From contig NZ_JBBOUI010000001.1 in the NCBI RefSeq assembly GCF_038005985.1, positions 2,376,001-2,440,000 of the forward strand: a stretch of DNA of 64,000 nucleotides, read 5' to 3'. Positions within the stretch are counted from its first letter, which is position 1, and every line of letters starts with the position of its first letter. This stretch comes from Solibacillus sp. FSL R7-0682. GTDB lineage: Bacteria > Bacillota > Bacilli > Bacillales_A > Planococcaceae. The notes below the pieces were generated by a model, which searched no databases, was not told the DNA's origin, and saw nothing but the letters and a program-made list of their open reading frames with translations. The position numbers were made by a program, and so were the translations under genes. Below are positions 36,247 to 45,633 of the stretch, in pieces.

Positions 36247-37659
36247 ATGAGTACACGTATTGAAAAAGACTTTTTAGGCACATTAGAAATTCCAAAGGAC
36301 GTTTATTATGGCGTTCAAACAACTCGTGCATTAGAAAACTTCCCAATTACTAAAATGACAATGCATCCTGAATTAATTCGTGCATTTGCCATCGTAAAAA
36401 AAAGCTCTGCCCTTGCCAATGCGGCGATTGGTAAATTAGACACGAAAATTGCCAATGCAATCGCTCAAGCAGCAGACGACATCATTCACGGTCAGCTACA
36501 CGATCAATTCGTTGTAGACCCAATTCAAGGCGGCGCAGGTACTTCAATGAACATGAATGCCAACGAAGTAATTGCAAACCGCGCATTAGAAATTTTAGGG
36601 GAAGAAAAAGGTACTTATTCAATTATTAGTCCTAACAGCCACGTCAACATGGCGCAATCTACAAATGATGCTTTCCCATCAGCTATTCATATCGCAACGG
36701 TGTCAACTTTAGATAAGTTAATTGTAGCGATGGAACGCATGAAAGAAAGCTTCCTGAAAAAAGCAGTGCAATTTGATTCTATCGTAAAAATGGGTCGTAC
36801 CCACTTACAGGATGCAGTGCCAGTTCGTTTAGGTCAAGAATTTGGTGCCTATGCAGCCGTTGTAAGCCGTGACATTCAACGTATTAAAAATGCGCAAAAA
36901 ACAATGTTACAAATTAACATCGGGGCGACAGCAATTGGTACAGGCTTAAACGCTGACCCAGAGTATATGAAAATTGCCGTGGAGCATATTGCTGAATACA
37001 GTGGCTTCCCATTCGAGCGCGTAGAGAACTTAATTGACGGTACGCAAAACACAGATACTTATTCAGAAGTGTCTTCTATGCTAAAAATTGCGATGACGAA
37101 TATGTCAAAAATCTCAAACGATTTACGCTTAATGGCCTCTGGTCCAAAAACAGGCTTCAGTGAAATTCGTCTACCAGAGCGTCAACCAGGATCATCAATT
37201 ATGCCAGGGAAAGTAAACCCTGTTATGCCAGAAGTAATTAACCAAATTGCCTTCCAAGTTGTCGGCAATGACGTAACGATTTCATTAGCTTCTGAAGCAG
37301 GTCAATTCGAGCTTAACGTAATGGAACCAGTCCTTGTCTTCAACCTATTACAGTCAATTGAAATTATGACAAATGGCTTCACTGTATTTACGACACACTG
37401 CTTAGATCATATTGAGGCAAACGAAGCGCGCATGCATGACTTTGTAGAACGTTCAATTGGGGTTGTAACAGCATTAGCACCACATTTAGGCTATGAGCGT
37501 TCAAGCCAAATTGCCCGCGAAGCGCTACACAGCGGCAAATCAGTACGTGAATTATGCTTACAGTACGATTACTTCACAGTCGAACAATTAGATATTATCT
37601 TAAACCCATTCGAGCTCACACAACCAGGTATTGCTGGGGAAAAAGCTTTAATGAAATAA
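36247..37659 (+). CDS. aspA: aspartate ammonia-lyase
   Basis: 470 residues from the ATG at 36247; a TTG at 36229 overlaps the GGAGGG site. Fumarase/aspartase superfamily: EKDFLGTLEIPKDVYYGVQTTRA, the substrate motif IQGGAGTSMNMNANEV, GRTHLQDAVPVRLG and the signature GSSIMPGKVNPVMPE. It converts aspartate to fumarate and ammonia. The aspartase-type signature and N-terminus distinguish it from fumarase. A TATAAT box lies at 36191-36196 but with no good -35. Monocistronic with its own terminator. Confidence 0.93.
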   Translation: MSTRIEKDFLGTLEIPKDVYYGVQTTRALENFPITKMTMHPELIRAFAIVKKSSALANAAIGKLDTKIANAIAQAADDIIHGQLHDQFVVDPIQGGAGTSMNMNANEVIANRALEILGEEKGTYSIISPNSHVNMAQSTNDAFPSAIHIATVSTLDKLIVAMERMKESFLKKAVQFDSIVKMGRTHLQDAVPVRLGQEFGAYAAVVSRDIQRIKNAQKTMLQINIGATAIGTGLNADPEYMKIAVEHIAEYSGFPFERVENLIDGTQNTDTYSEVSSMLKIAMTNMSKISNDLRLMASGPKTGFSEIRLPERQPGSSIMPGKVNPVMPEVINQIAFQVVGNDVTISLASEAGQFELNVMEPVLVFNLLQSIEIMTNGFTVFTTHCLDHIEANEARMHDFVERSIGVVTALAPHLGYERSSQIAREALHSGKSVRELCLQYDYFTVEQLDIILNPFELTQPGIAGEKALMK

Positions 37660-37670
37660 GATGAAAATTT

Positions 37671-37712
37671 AAAACGCCAATGTGGTAGGTTGACTACCCC
37701 ATTGGCGTTTTT
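37671..37712 (+). terminator. terminator of aspA
   Basis: AAAACGCCAATG and CATTGGCGTTTT with an inner GGTAG/CTACC pairing, then TTTT. Confidence 0.85.
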
Positions 37713-37915
37713 ACTTATTACAGCATCTCTTTAAAACACGATAATAAATGATCGATACTTCTCTAGTAATATTCTTTTTGAACCTTTTTTACAAAATTGT
37801 ATTATTCTACTTTCATCAACCTGAAAGTCACCTTTTGTATAATATTTTTACAGCAACTATAAGACAATTGGATATTTCTTTTAAAGGAATTGATAATATT
37901 ACTAAAATCTTATAC

Positions 37916-38386
37916 TTAAACAAGTATAGGCCGAACACAGATTTTATATCCTTTACATGCTGAATTATCAGCAATTGTTACCGGATTAACACTATAAGGA
38001 TCTACCCTTACAAGTACAGGAAGCGTACCATCTAGAGTTGCCCAAACTAACATAGGACATAGAAATTCCCCCTTCACTTGGAAAGATGAGCTAATAATTG
38101 CTAATTCATCTACTGCGGGTATTCTATACCCTGGTATTTCTGTACACGGTTGTGCAAAACGAAACAGTTGATTAATAAAATAGTACTCGTAATCTACACC
38201 GAATGGATCCGGATTATCATACAAATGAACATTACCCGCTTCAAAAGCAGCTCTTTTTAGTTTACAAATAGTTAATTTTTTTGTGCCACACTTTGAAGTT
38301 GAAAAGCGGTAGTTTTTGGGAACACCCCACTCTGAGGCGATGAAGCGGTAGTTTTTTATGTCTTCAGATTTACTACAAAAACACAT
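37916..38386 (-). CDS. cysteine-containing protein with repeated KNYRF motif, unknown
   Basis: 156 residues from the ATG at 38386 (AGGAGG eight bases upstream). About nine cysteines including MCFC at the start. Near the N-terminus KNYRF occurs twice, 15 residues apart (IKNYRFIASEWGVPKNYRFS), matching a 13-base DNA repeat (AGCGGTAGTTTTT on the plus strand at about 38301 and 38346). No signal peptide or membrane helix. A spore-coat-type protein is possible from the cysteine pattern, but I do not recognise a family. Confidence 0.55.
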   Translation of the reverse strand: MCFCSKSEDIKNYRFIASEWGVPKNYRFSTSKCGTKKLTICKLKRAAFEAGNVHLYDNPDPFGVDYEYYFINQLFRFAQPCTEIPGYRIPAVDELAIISSSFQVKGEFLCPMLVWATLDGTLPVLVRVDPYSVNPVTIADNSACKGYKICVRPILV

Positions 38387-38551
38387 AACACTCACCTCCT
38401 ATTTCAATTACAGTATCCTATTCATCTCCTTTTCAATACGCCTGTACTTCTAGAAAAATGAAATAAAAGGTAGTATTAAGATAATTTCATTAAGAGTAGA
38501 CCTAGAGAATGATTAATAAATCTATTGTAAAACATATGAAGCAACAATAGA

Positions 38552-39568
38552 CTACACGCCTATAGCCTGTTTAATATCAAGCATAATGTTATTTCCAAAG
38601 TCCTTTACATCTCGTAAATAGTTATAGCCTTCAGGATTTCCGAAGCTATTAAACGCTCGAACAGCAACAATATTTTCTTGTGGGATGACGAGAAGCGTCA
38701 CCGTTGTATACCCTAAAATTTGATACGATCCATCCGGCACAAACTCCCCTATCTCAGACCGCTGAGCAGGCGAATTTTTAACGAACCACAAAAATCCGTT
38801 ATCCGGAAGATCAGGATTCATTAATACTGGTGATTGAAATGAAGTCGCAAGTTGGATAATAAGTGGGTCAATGACTTGCTGACCATCAAGCATCCCTTGA
38901 TTAAGATGAAGAAGCCCCCATTTTGCAAATTCTCGTGTTGAAGCATACATATTCATTCCGCTACCATCTATATTTATCGGTGCAGTCCAATGGGGTTGGC
39001 TTTCTGGACGAATGACCTCTACGAAGCTGTCATCAAATTGGTTATACCAGCCTGTTTCTTTAAACTGTAGAGGGATAAAAACTTCCTCTTTTACTATTTG
39101 AGCAATTGTCTTCTTTGTCGTAAACTGAAGAATCTCTGACAAAATGTCTATATTTATCCCTTGATAGCCCCAATCTTCCCCTGCCTTAAAAACACGTTCA
39201 ACACCGTCATTATGTAATTTTAATCCATGCGTATGTGTTAATAAATGTCGGATAGTTGTCCCTTTATATAACGGATGCTGTTTGTCGATTGGCAAATGTT
39301 TTGTGATGTCATCATCGATTGAATCAATATAACCATTCATGACTGCATAGGCAACAGCAAAGCCCACATACGTCTTCCGACAAGAAGCTAAATGGAATCT
39401 CGTATGAGGTTGAATATTTTTCGCATCCTCTTTATTTGATTGCTTGCCCCAATATTGTTCGACGGCTAATTGATTTTGATGATAAATGATAAGAGAGCCA
39501 CCTGAACAATTGAGCGTTTCATAGGTGTTTTGAACAGCTTTTGTTGTTTTAGAAAACAGTGTATTCAA
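38552..39568 (-). CDS. serine hydrolase, beta-lactamase/PBP4* family
   Basis: 338 residues from a TTG start with GTGGG eight bases upstream. The catalytic SxxK is SCRK in FHLASCRKTYVGFAVAYA. HLLTHTHGL is the family motif before the YxN-like tyrosine region. A class C beta-lactamase-like fold without signal peptide, so it is cytoplasmic and more likely an esterase or peptidase than a resistance enzyme. Confidence 0.85.
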   Translation of the reverse strand: MNTLFSKTTKAVQNTYETLNCSGGSLIIYHQNQLAVEQYWGKQSNKEDAKNIQPHTRFHLASCRKTYVGFAVAYAVMNGYIDSIDDDITKHLPIDKQHPLYKGTTIRHLLTHTHGLKLHNDGVERVFKAGEDWGYQGINIDILSEILQFTTKKTIAQIVKEEVFIPLQFKETGWYNQFDDSFVEVIRPESQPHWTAPINIDGSGMNMYASTREFAKWGLLHLNQGMLDGQQVIDPLIIQLATSFQSPVLMNPDLPDNGFLWFVKNSPAQRSEIGEFVPDGSYQILGYTTVTLLVIPQENIVAVRAFNSFGNPEGYNYLRDVKDFGNNIMLDIKQAIGV

Positions 39569-39873
39569 TGTTATAACCCACTTTCTTAGAATGTACGTTC
39601 GTTTATTTATTCGCCTTTTCTCTTATTTATCCCTTTATTTCTAGTTCGGAAGTAAAAAAGTATCTCGTATAGAAAATGTAAATCAGACAGAGGAAAAATA
39701 AACTATGGAAATTATCCCCTTTTAATTATACTAATTGTTAACTAATCGGCGTCTTCACATCAAATAATCATACAATTTCTAAAAATAATCCGAATAAAAT
39801 GCAAAAAACATTTATCTACTTCGTCTTATAATGTGTAAAAGCTTTTACAAAAATTTAGGAGGATTCTTTATAG
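39569..39873. other. intergenic region between divergent serine hydrolase and sigma factor genes
   Basis: 305 bases, AT-rich. It holds TATAAT preceded by CGTC at about 39822-39831, just before the sigma gene, but no good -35 or ECF -35 (TGAAAC) at the right distance. No gene seen. Confidence 0.4.
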
Positions 39874-40440
39874 ATGAAATCAAATGAAAAGAATTTTGTC
39901 GAACGCCTCCAAATGGAAAAAGAAGATGCGCTTGAATATATCGTATATGAATATTTACCTCTCGTTAAAGGGATATCTTTTAAAATACTTGGACCTATTC
40001 AAAATGAAGGTCTTGTTGAAGAGTGTATAAACGATATTTTTCTATCCGTTTGGAACAACGCAACTAAATTCAAAGGTGATACTAGTAATTTTAAACATTG
40101 GATTGCATCCATTGCCAAGTTTAAGGCCATTGATTATTATCGAAAAGTTACTAAAAATACGGAAGTAATAGTAGATAATTTAGAATTACAAAAGGTCCAT
40201 TCTGTAGAAGAAGCCATTATTTTTTCTGAAAATAAAAAAGAAATACTCGAGTTTATTCACACGTTAGATCCGATTGATCAAAAAATCATTGTAATGCGTT
40301 TATTTCTTGATATGAAATCTGATGAAATTTCAGAAAAGCTTGGTTTAACTAAATCAGCAGTAGATAGCCGCCTGTTTAGAGGGCGTAAAAAATTAAATAA
40401 CCAAGCCCAAAAAATCATTTTAGGAGGTAACTTCAATTGA
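39874..40440 (+). CDS. sigma-70 family RNA polymerase sigma factor, ECF-like
   Basis: 188 residues. Region 2: YIVYEYLPLVKGISFKILG ... ECINDIFLSVWNNATKF ... FKHWIASIAKFKAIDYYRK. Region 4: LDPIDQKIIVMRLFLDMKSDEISEKLGLTKSAVDSRLFRGRKKLNNQ. There is no region 1 or 3, so it is an ECF-type factor. AGGAGG precedes it. The stop overlaps the TTG start of a membrane protein that is the likely anti-sigma factor. Confidence 0.88.
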   Translation: MKSNEKNFVERLQMEKEDALEYIVYEYLPLVKGISFKILGPIQNEGLVEECINDIFLSVWNNATKFKGDTSNFKHWIASIAKFKAIDYYRKVTKNTEVIVDNLELQKVHSVEEAIIFSENKKEILEFIHTLDPIDQKIIVMRLFLDMKSDEISEKLGLTKSAVDSRLFRGRKKLNNQAQKIILGGNFN

Positions 40441-41534
40441 AAGATATTTATGAACTTTTAAATGATATTCATACAAATATTTCCGATGATGATTTTGCAT
40501 CTGTTTCAGAATTTGAAAAGAAAAGATTTTCGAAAGAGCTACAAAATCGTATAGTAAAAACAAAAAAACAAAACAAATTCAAACGTTCATTAACAGTGGC
40601 AGCAATGACATTAGGAATTATATGCTCTTCCTTAATTGGTCTTTCCTTTACATCATACGCACAGGAGAGCCCTTTTCTTGGAAGTATTTTTAAGTTTTTT
40701 AGTAGTAGTGATGGAAAATATGCTGACTATGAAGAGCATGCAAAGAAACTAGGCTTAGTACAGGAAAGTAATGGGATAAAAATAAGCATTATGGATACCA
40801 TTTTTGATGGCGAAACTTTGTTTATTACGTACATGATTGAAACGACCAAAGATTTAGGCGATCGACCATGGCTCAACAGTTTGCCTATGTATGGAGACAG
40901 TGGTTTAACTAGTAGTGAACAAATATCTAAAATTGAAGATGGAAAATATATTAGTTTAATGTCAGTCAACGATTATCATCCTGAAAATTTAGATGATATC
41001 AATGTTAATTGGCAAATTGAAAGTATCTCAACACATATAAACAATACAGGCACCGTATATGAAGGAAACTGGGCATTTGATTTCAACTTATCTGCTGTCG
41101 ACAGTAAAACTATTTTAGTGAATAAAACATTAAACAATCACGGACTATCATTTACAGCTAATCATATTAAAATTACTCCGATGTCATTTATTATATCTTA
41201 TGAAGGTTCTGCGCCCCTAGACATCTTTAATAAATGGGATCATCTTTTTATGTCAATGGAAGTGATGGATGATTTAGGAAATAAATATAAAGCACTTAAC
41301 GGAACAACTCGAGGTTGGGGTATTCAAGCTATAAATAATTGGTCTGCTACTTATGAAAGTTTGGATCCGAATGCTACCAAATTGTTTATCACACCCATTA
41401 TCGAACTATCTGAAAACGACATAATAGGTAAAGATGAAGTTGGAAATCCGCTCAAGGCTAATTACCGCTCCATTGAAAGTAATGGAGACTTAAAAAAAGT
41501 GCAATTTGAAGAAATTATAGTTGATCTAAAATAG
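40437..41534 (+). CDS. DUF4179 membrane protein, probable anti-sigma factor
   Basis: 365 residues from a TTG that overlaps the sigma stop; AGGAGG lies eight bases upstream. About 50 cytoplasmic residues, one membrane helix (LTVAAMTLGIICSSLIGLSF), then a ~290-residue extracytoplasmic domain of the DUF4179 type (IKISIMDTIFDGETLFITYMIET). Position and topology are those of anti-sigma/sensor partners of SigV- or SigM-like factors. The signal is unknown. Confidence 0.8.
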   Translation: MKDIYELLNDIHTNISDDDFASVSEFEKKRFSKELQNRIVKTKKQNKFKRSLTVAAMTLGIICSSLIGLSFTSYAQESPFLGSIFKFFSSSDGKYADYEEHAKKLGLVQESNGIKISIMDTIFDGETLFITYMIETTKDLGDRPWLNSLPMYGDSGLTSSEQISKIEDGKYISLMSVNDYHPENLDDINVNWQIESISTHINNTGTVYEGNWAFDFNLSAVDSKTILVNKTLNNHGLSFTANHIKITPMSFIISYEGSAPLDIFNKWDHLFMSMEVMDDLGNKYKALNGTTRGWGIQAINNWSATYESLDPNATKLFITPIIELSENDIIGKDEVGNPLKANYRSIESNGDLKKVQFEEIIVDLK

Positions 41535-41612
41535 AAATGCTCTAAAAATTTTATTCTTTAATAAGAAGCAAACGAACGTATTCCACACTTTAGGGAATCC
41601 ATTTTTCTTATA

Positions 41613-41650
41613 AAACGGTCCTGCAAACGTAATTGCAAGACCGTTTTTTA
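41613..41650. terminator. bidirectional terminator between anti-sigma and MBL genes
   Basis: AAAACGGTC and GACCGTTTT with inner TGCAA/TTGCA pairing and flanking T-runs on both strands. Confidence 0.8.
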
Positions 41651-41687
41651 TGGAGTACTAATTTATTTTCACAATAAATGAATTAAC

Positions 41688-42536
41688 TTATTGCGATTGA
41701 AGGATCTGGTCATTCACAAATGTTTGAATGAAAAATAGCTCATTCTCGCTAGGTTCCTTATTATGTTGTGCTTTAAAGCACTCAATAGCATTTTCTAGTG
41801 AGTCAGATTTTACAGCTTCGCTTGCAGCAATTAACTCTTCCCAATATACATTCATTTCATTTAAATCACAGATTGATTCATGACCAAGTAGAAACATTTT
41901 CGCATCATATTTCTGAATGTCCTTTATCATAGGCAATAACAAAGACTGCTTGAAATGATAAAGTGAATTTTTCGTTGTACCATAAACAGAGTCACCTAAA
42001 AAAATAACTTTTTCATCAGGAATATAAATAATTGTAGAATCATCTGTATGTGTACTTTGGATTGTTTCAATTATGCAAACTTTATTCCCTAAATTAATCG
42101 ATAATGTATTATCAAAAATGACATGCGGTGAGTTCAACTTAAAACTCTCTCTGTTTGGGATTTCCGCTTGTATAATCTCCACACATTTAGCACTCATCTG
42201 TTTCGCATTTGCATACTTTTGTAATGAATGATCATCAAATGTATAACTTTTCCATTCTTTTAACAGTTCGTTTGTTTGGCGATTAACGATCACCGTTGCA
42301 TTAAATTCATTCATTCCTAGGAAGTGATCCCAATGTGCATGCGTAAGAACGACATATTTAACTGGCGGCACATTCAACTTCTCTATTTCTAGCAAAAAAT
42401 CTTTTGCATGTTGCGTAGAATTCCCACAATCAATGACTAGGCTATATTGGTCACCACATACTAAGCCTAATGTCGGACGTTCTTTTTCATCTTGATTACT
42501 TAAATAATAGATCGAATCACTTAATTTATTTAACAT
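41688..42536 (-). CDS. MBL-fold metallo-hydrolase
   Basis: 282 residues. Zinc motif HAHWDH at THAHWDHFLG, further ligands in STHTDDSTII (aspartate/histidine) and LGHES near the C-terminus, with LGDSVYG as the bridging aspartate. Glyoxalase II-like subclass by length. GAGGAG precedes the ATG. Substrate unknown. Confidence 0.85.
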   Translation of the reverse strand: MLNKLSDSIYYLSNQDEKERPTLGLVCGDQYSLVIDCGNSTQHAKDFLLEIEKLNVPPVKYVVLTHAHWDHFLGMNEFNATVIVNRQTNELLKEWKSYTFDDHSLQKYANAKQMSAKCVEIIQAEIPNRESFKLNSPHVIFDNTLSINLGNKVCIIETIQSTHTDDSTIIYIPDEKVIFLGDSVYGTTKNSLYHFKQSLLLPMIKDIQKYDAKMFLLGHESICDLNEMNVYWEELIAASEAVKSDSLENAIECFKAQHNKEPSENELFFIQTFVNDQILQSQ

Positions 42537-43007
42537 GAACTTTCTCCTCGTTTCTAAAAGTGAATGATAAGAAAGAGAAAATCTACATGTTTATTCTAAT
42601 ATATAAAATAATTTAAGATTTTCTCATGTTAATTTTTTACCATTGGACCTGTACCTCCTTATATTGTTGTAGAAAAGTATAGCACAACACAATTAAAAGT
42701 TACCATAATTACCATTAGTTAACTAATCGAATTCTGTAAAGCCGAATATATTATAGTGTTTGATATTTATAAATATAGATTTTTAAATCATCTCACTAAA
42801 GCCCTCCATTGCTCGGATAAGTACATAGTTCATTCAATAAAGCTAATACTACAATTAATTATATAAGACTCACTTTTGAAAAAGTTTCATCAAAAGAGAG
42901 TCTTATTAAGTAAATATAAAATTGATTTATAAAATAGTTGGATCATTTTTTCTATGTAGTTCAACACAAGGGTGATTAGATCTTTTTAATTTAGTGTGTA
43001 TGAATAT
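42537..43007. other. intergenic region, no gene seen
   Basis: 471 AT-rich bases between two minus-strand MBL genes. It contains the palindrome TTAGTTAACTAA at about 42716-42727 and the terminator-like hairpin at 42865-42904. No ORF with a ribosome binding site was found on either strand. Confidence 0.5.
42865..42904 (-). terminator. hairpin downstream of the rubredoxin-like/MBL gene
   Basis: AAGACTC-A-CTTTTG pairs with CAAAAG-A-GAGTCTT around a 12-base loop; on the minus strand it is followed by an AT tract without long T-run. Confidence 0.55.
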
Positions 43008-43829
43008 TTATGTTTCAAAAAGTTTATTTTCTAATGCTGCAATATACCGTTTTGCTGAAATTTGAACACGTTCTTTTGCATCCTTTTCAATTACTCGATG
43101 AAATGCGTCAAACAACTTTTCAAATTTAAATGTATCAAGTTGACTTGCAATTCGTTTCACAATATTAGCTGGTAATGGAATAAAATTCGGATAGCTGTAC
43201 ATAAAAGTTACCCATCTTCGATCTGCCACAACACGCATAATATCACCAACAAATAAAATGCCCTCTTTTTCATTTTTCTGCCATTCTAAAACGGTTGCTC
43301 CTTTAAAATGGCCTCCAATACGGTGCAATACTAAACCTTCTTGTAAAATCAATTGTTCCCCTGACCAAAAAACGATGTGTTCACTTGGTCTAGTTACCCA
43401 TTCCTTATCATCTTCGTGAATATAGATTGGAGCATCGAATGCTTCCGCCCACTCCACTTGGCTTGAATAATAATGGGGGTGAGATAACGCAATTGCATTA
43501 ATCCCACCTAATTCATTAATTTTGGCAATAGTTTGATTATCAATATAGGTAATACAATCCCATAACAAATTAAAATGGCGATTCTGAACTAAGTAAGCAT
43601 TTTGTCCAATTCCGAACGTAGGGACAGTTTTAATACTGTGCAACCTCTCTTCTTCAAATATAATTTCATTATTAAAATGATTAGATGCTACTAATTGAAA
43701 TAAAGTAGTCCATTTCTGCCCACTTAGGCTGACGTATTGTCTTTCCTCCGTACAAATTTTACATTCACTAGGTTCAACAGTGGATTTGTCATATTGGACC
43801 CCACACGTTTCACAAACAAAATAATTCAT
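43008..43829 (-). CDS. MBL-fold hydrolase with N-terminal zinc ribbon
   Basis: 273 residues from the ATG at 43829 (AAAGG upstream). Residues 1-30 carry two CxxC pairs (CETC and CKIC), a rubredoxin-like ribbon. The rest is an MBL domain in which the first zinc motif is SHPHYYSS rather than HxHxDH, and later FVGDIMR. The loss of the second His and Asp of the motif suggests altered metal binding or non-hydrolytic activity. Separate from, not adjacent in operon to, the other MBL gene. Confidence 0.75.
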   Translation of the reverse strand: MNYFVCETCGVQYDKSTVEPSECKICTEERQYVSLSGQKWTTLFQLVASNHFNNEIIFEEERLHSIKTVPTFGIGQNAYLVQNRHFNLLWDCITYIDNQTIAKINELGGINAIALSHPHYYSSQVEWAEAFDAPIYIHEDDKEWVTRPSEHIVFWSGEQLILQEGLVLHRIGGHFKGATVLEWQKNEKEGILFVGDIMRVVADRRWVTFMYSYPNFIPLPANIVKRIASQLDTFKFEKLFDAFHRVIEKDAKERVQISAKRYIAALENKLFET

Positions 43830-44221
43830 CTCAAATCTACCTTTCATATGTTGTTTTTTACATTTTATGGGTGTTCATTTGTAAATCATATATTAAAAAA
43901 ACTAAAGTTCCTATCGGGATTTAGGCTGAATATGCTTGATCATTTCTAAGCATTTTTTGGAACTAAAGTGGCTCCCTCCTTTCTAACATATATAACTAAA
44001 ATTAATGGGCATTTGTGACATTATGAAAATTTTTTTTAGATTATAAAAATTGCGAACTAATTGAGAGTTGGGGTCTCATATACAAATGCGGATTTATCCG
44101 ATAAGTCCTTAAGCTACCAAACCCTGCTTTGGCGATGTAAGTTTAACTGTTTACTATGTTCTTTTAAATCTATACACTGATAACAATTGAATTTTTTAAC
44201 ATTTAAAGTGAGGCTAATGAT
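43830..44221. other. intergenic region, no gene seen
   Basis: 392 AT-rich bases between divergent genes. A small CGGATTTATCCG hairpin lies near 44089. No convincing promoter pair or small gene was found. Confidence 0.4.
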
Positions 44222-44422
44222 TTGATAATACTAAAAAGAACTCTTTGGATTATAGGTTTTTTGTTTATGTTGTTCTATAGTGTCTATGTTTCTGGGTACT
44301 CCACATCCCCTGTTTTTAAATATGCGCTACTTATAGGTTTGCTCTTTTGGTTAGTAGAATTACTGATTAAAATAATAGAATACTTGATTTATCTAGTTAA
44401 AAAGCTTCGATTGAAAAATTGA
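44222..44422 (+). CDS. small two-helix membrane protein
   Basis: 66 residues from a TTG start with GTGAGG nine bases upstream. Two hydrophobic segments (IIGFLFMLFYSVYVSG and LLIGLLFWLVELLIKIIEYLIYLV) and a basic tail. Not recognised. Confidence 0.5.
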   Translation: MIILKRTLWIIGFLFMLFYSVYVSGYSTSPVFKYALLIGLLFWLVELLIKIIEYLIYLVKKLRLKN

Positions 44423-44565
44423 CGAGATTGCACCATTATTATCCAGGAAATAAAATCACTTTTTTCAAAATGCTCGAATTAAAAAATTGTTATATGAAAG
44501 ATGCCAGAGTTTCTGTCAAATGGTTTTTTAAGAAATAGCGATTCAAACATAGAGTCGAACGAGAA

Positions 44566-44582
44566 TGTCACAAAGTGTGACA
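44566..44582. promoter_or_regulatory. 17-bp palindrome, candidate operator
   Basis: TGTCACA-AAG-TGTGACA, perfect arms, 54 bases before the ATG of the decayed XRE-like gene. An autoregulatory site of the lost regulator is possible. Confidence 0.4.
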
Positions 44583-44635
44583 GACGCAATGAAAACCGTA
44601 ATATAAAATTCAATTTACCAAGGAGAAATCACACG

Positions 44636-44858
44636 ATGACATCAATTGGAAAGAAAATAAAAGAAGCACGATTTAAATGATGGAAACAGTGACTCTAATA
44701 TAGATATACGCATGATTGATATAAAAACCGATAAAATAGTTGAAAATTTCTCAATAAAACCTGGAGAAAGTCATAAATTAGAATCACTAAAAAAAGACAC
44801 TGATTATTCAGTTGAAGTACGCGGAGAAGATGGGACCTATTTTCTAAACTTATTTTAA
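44636..44858 (+). pseudogene. decayed XRE-type gene with surviving ends
   Basis: A good site (AAGGAGA) and ATG open MTSIGKKIKEARFK, the first helix of an XRE helix-turn-helix, but TGA follows at 44678. In the next frame from about 44679 a 59-codon stretch continues to TAA at 44856 (SIKPGESHKLESLKKDTDYS, VEVRGEDGTYFLNLF), a beta-type C-terminal domain. The two look like the ends of one gene joined by a deletion with frameshift. The parent family is inferred. Confidence 0.5.
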
Positions 44859-44904
44859 AAATACTCATTCGAACACAGTATAAATTCGAATTTTATTCTT
44901 ACTA

Positions 44905-44938
44905 AAAGCCACAAACGCTTTTAAACGTTTGTGGCTTT
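44905..44938. terminator. strong hairpin terminator
   Basis: AAAGCCACAAACG (44905-44917) pairs perfectly with CGTTTGTGGCTTT (44926-44938). It ends the decayed XRE-like gene and lies about 100 bases beyond the stop of the convergent gene at 45043. Confidence 0.75.
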
Positions 44939-45042
44939 GAATTGTATTCCATAACCTTTGATATAGAAAATTACTTAGGTGCATTGTCTGTTTGAAATTG
45001 CACTATTCATATACTTTTAGGCTTTATTAGTTTTATTAAAAA

Positions 45043-45528
45043 TCACTTCATACTCACTTCAATTTTATATGGCATTCCTAAATAACGGTAATGTACTTCG
45101 ACTTTATAAATCGGTTGCTCATTTAAAATAGTTAGACCGTAAATTCTATCGTCTTCTTCTACTTGCTTTTTATCTTGTTTTTCATAAATCTCGCCAATAA
45201 TTGTTCCTTTTTTTATTTTTGCATCCATTAAATTAAAAAAGTTAAACGCAGCTGCTTCTGAAGAAGAAAAGTCATCCACTACGATAAAACCTTTATCAGG
45301 ATGATTGATTTGCATTTTCACTTCAGAGGGAATCTCTCCATAATTAACAAACACTTCCGTAACTTGAATATCTCTTAAACCTTTATTCCCCAATTCAATG
45401 ACAACTGATGTGGATTCAGAATTGCTACCAAGTGTGCCTTTTTCTAAAGGTGGATTTAGTCTTAGCCAAGCTATAATACCTATACATACAACAATAATTA
45501 GCCCCACTATTATTTTTTTCATTTTCAT
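45043..45528 (-). CDS. membrane-anchored exported protein, unknown function
   Basis: 161 residues from the ATG at 45528 (GAGGTG upstream). One N-terminal helix (IIVGLIIVVCIGIIAWLRL), then a beta-rich exterior domain of ~130 residues. Not recognised. Confidence 0.65.
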   Translation of the reverse strand: MKMKKIIVGLIIVVCIGIIAWLRLNPPLEKGTLGSNSESTSVVIELGNKGLRDIQVTEVFVNYGEIPSEVKMQINHPDKGFIVVDDFSSSEAAAFNFFNLMDAKIKKGTIIGEIYEKQDKKQVEEDDRIYGLTILNEQPIYKVEVHYRYLGMPYKIEVSMK

Positions 45529-45633
45529 AATCACCTCAAACTAGTTACGATTTCGCTATTCATATGAGTTTGTCATTCCGAAACGAACCCTCCTCATATT
45601 TGACAGGTAAATTATAACATATTCAAAAAAAGC

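Noticed and set aside
37748-37963. Plus-strand ORF of 71 codons after aspA
   Set aside because: It lacks a ribosome binding site, has biased Phe/Ile/Tyr composition and overlaps the end of the minus-strand cysteine-rich gene.
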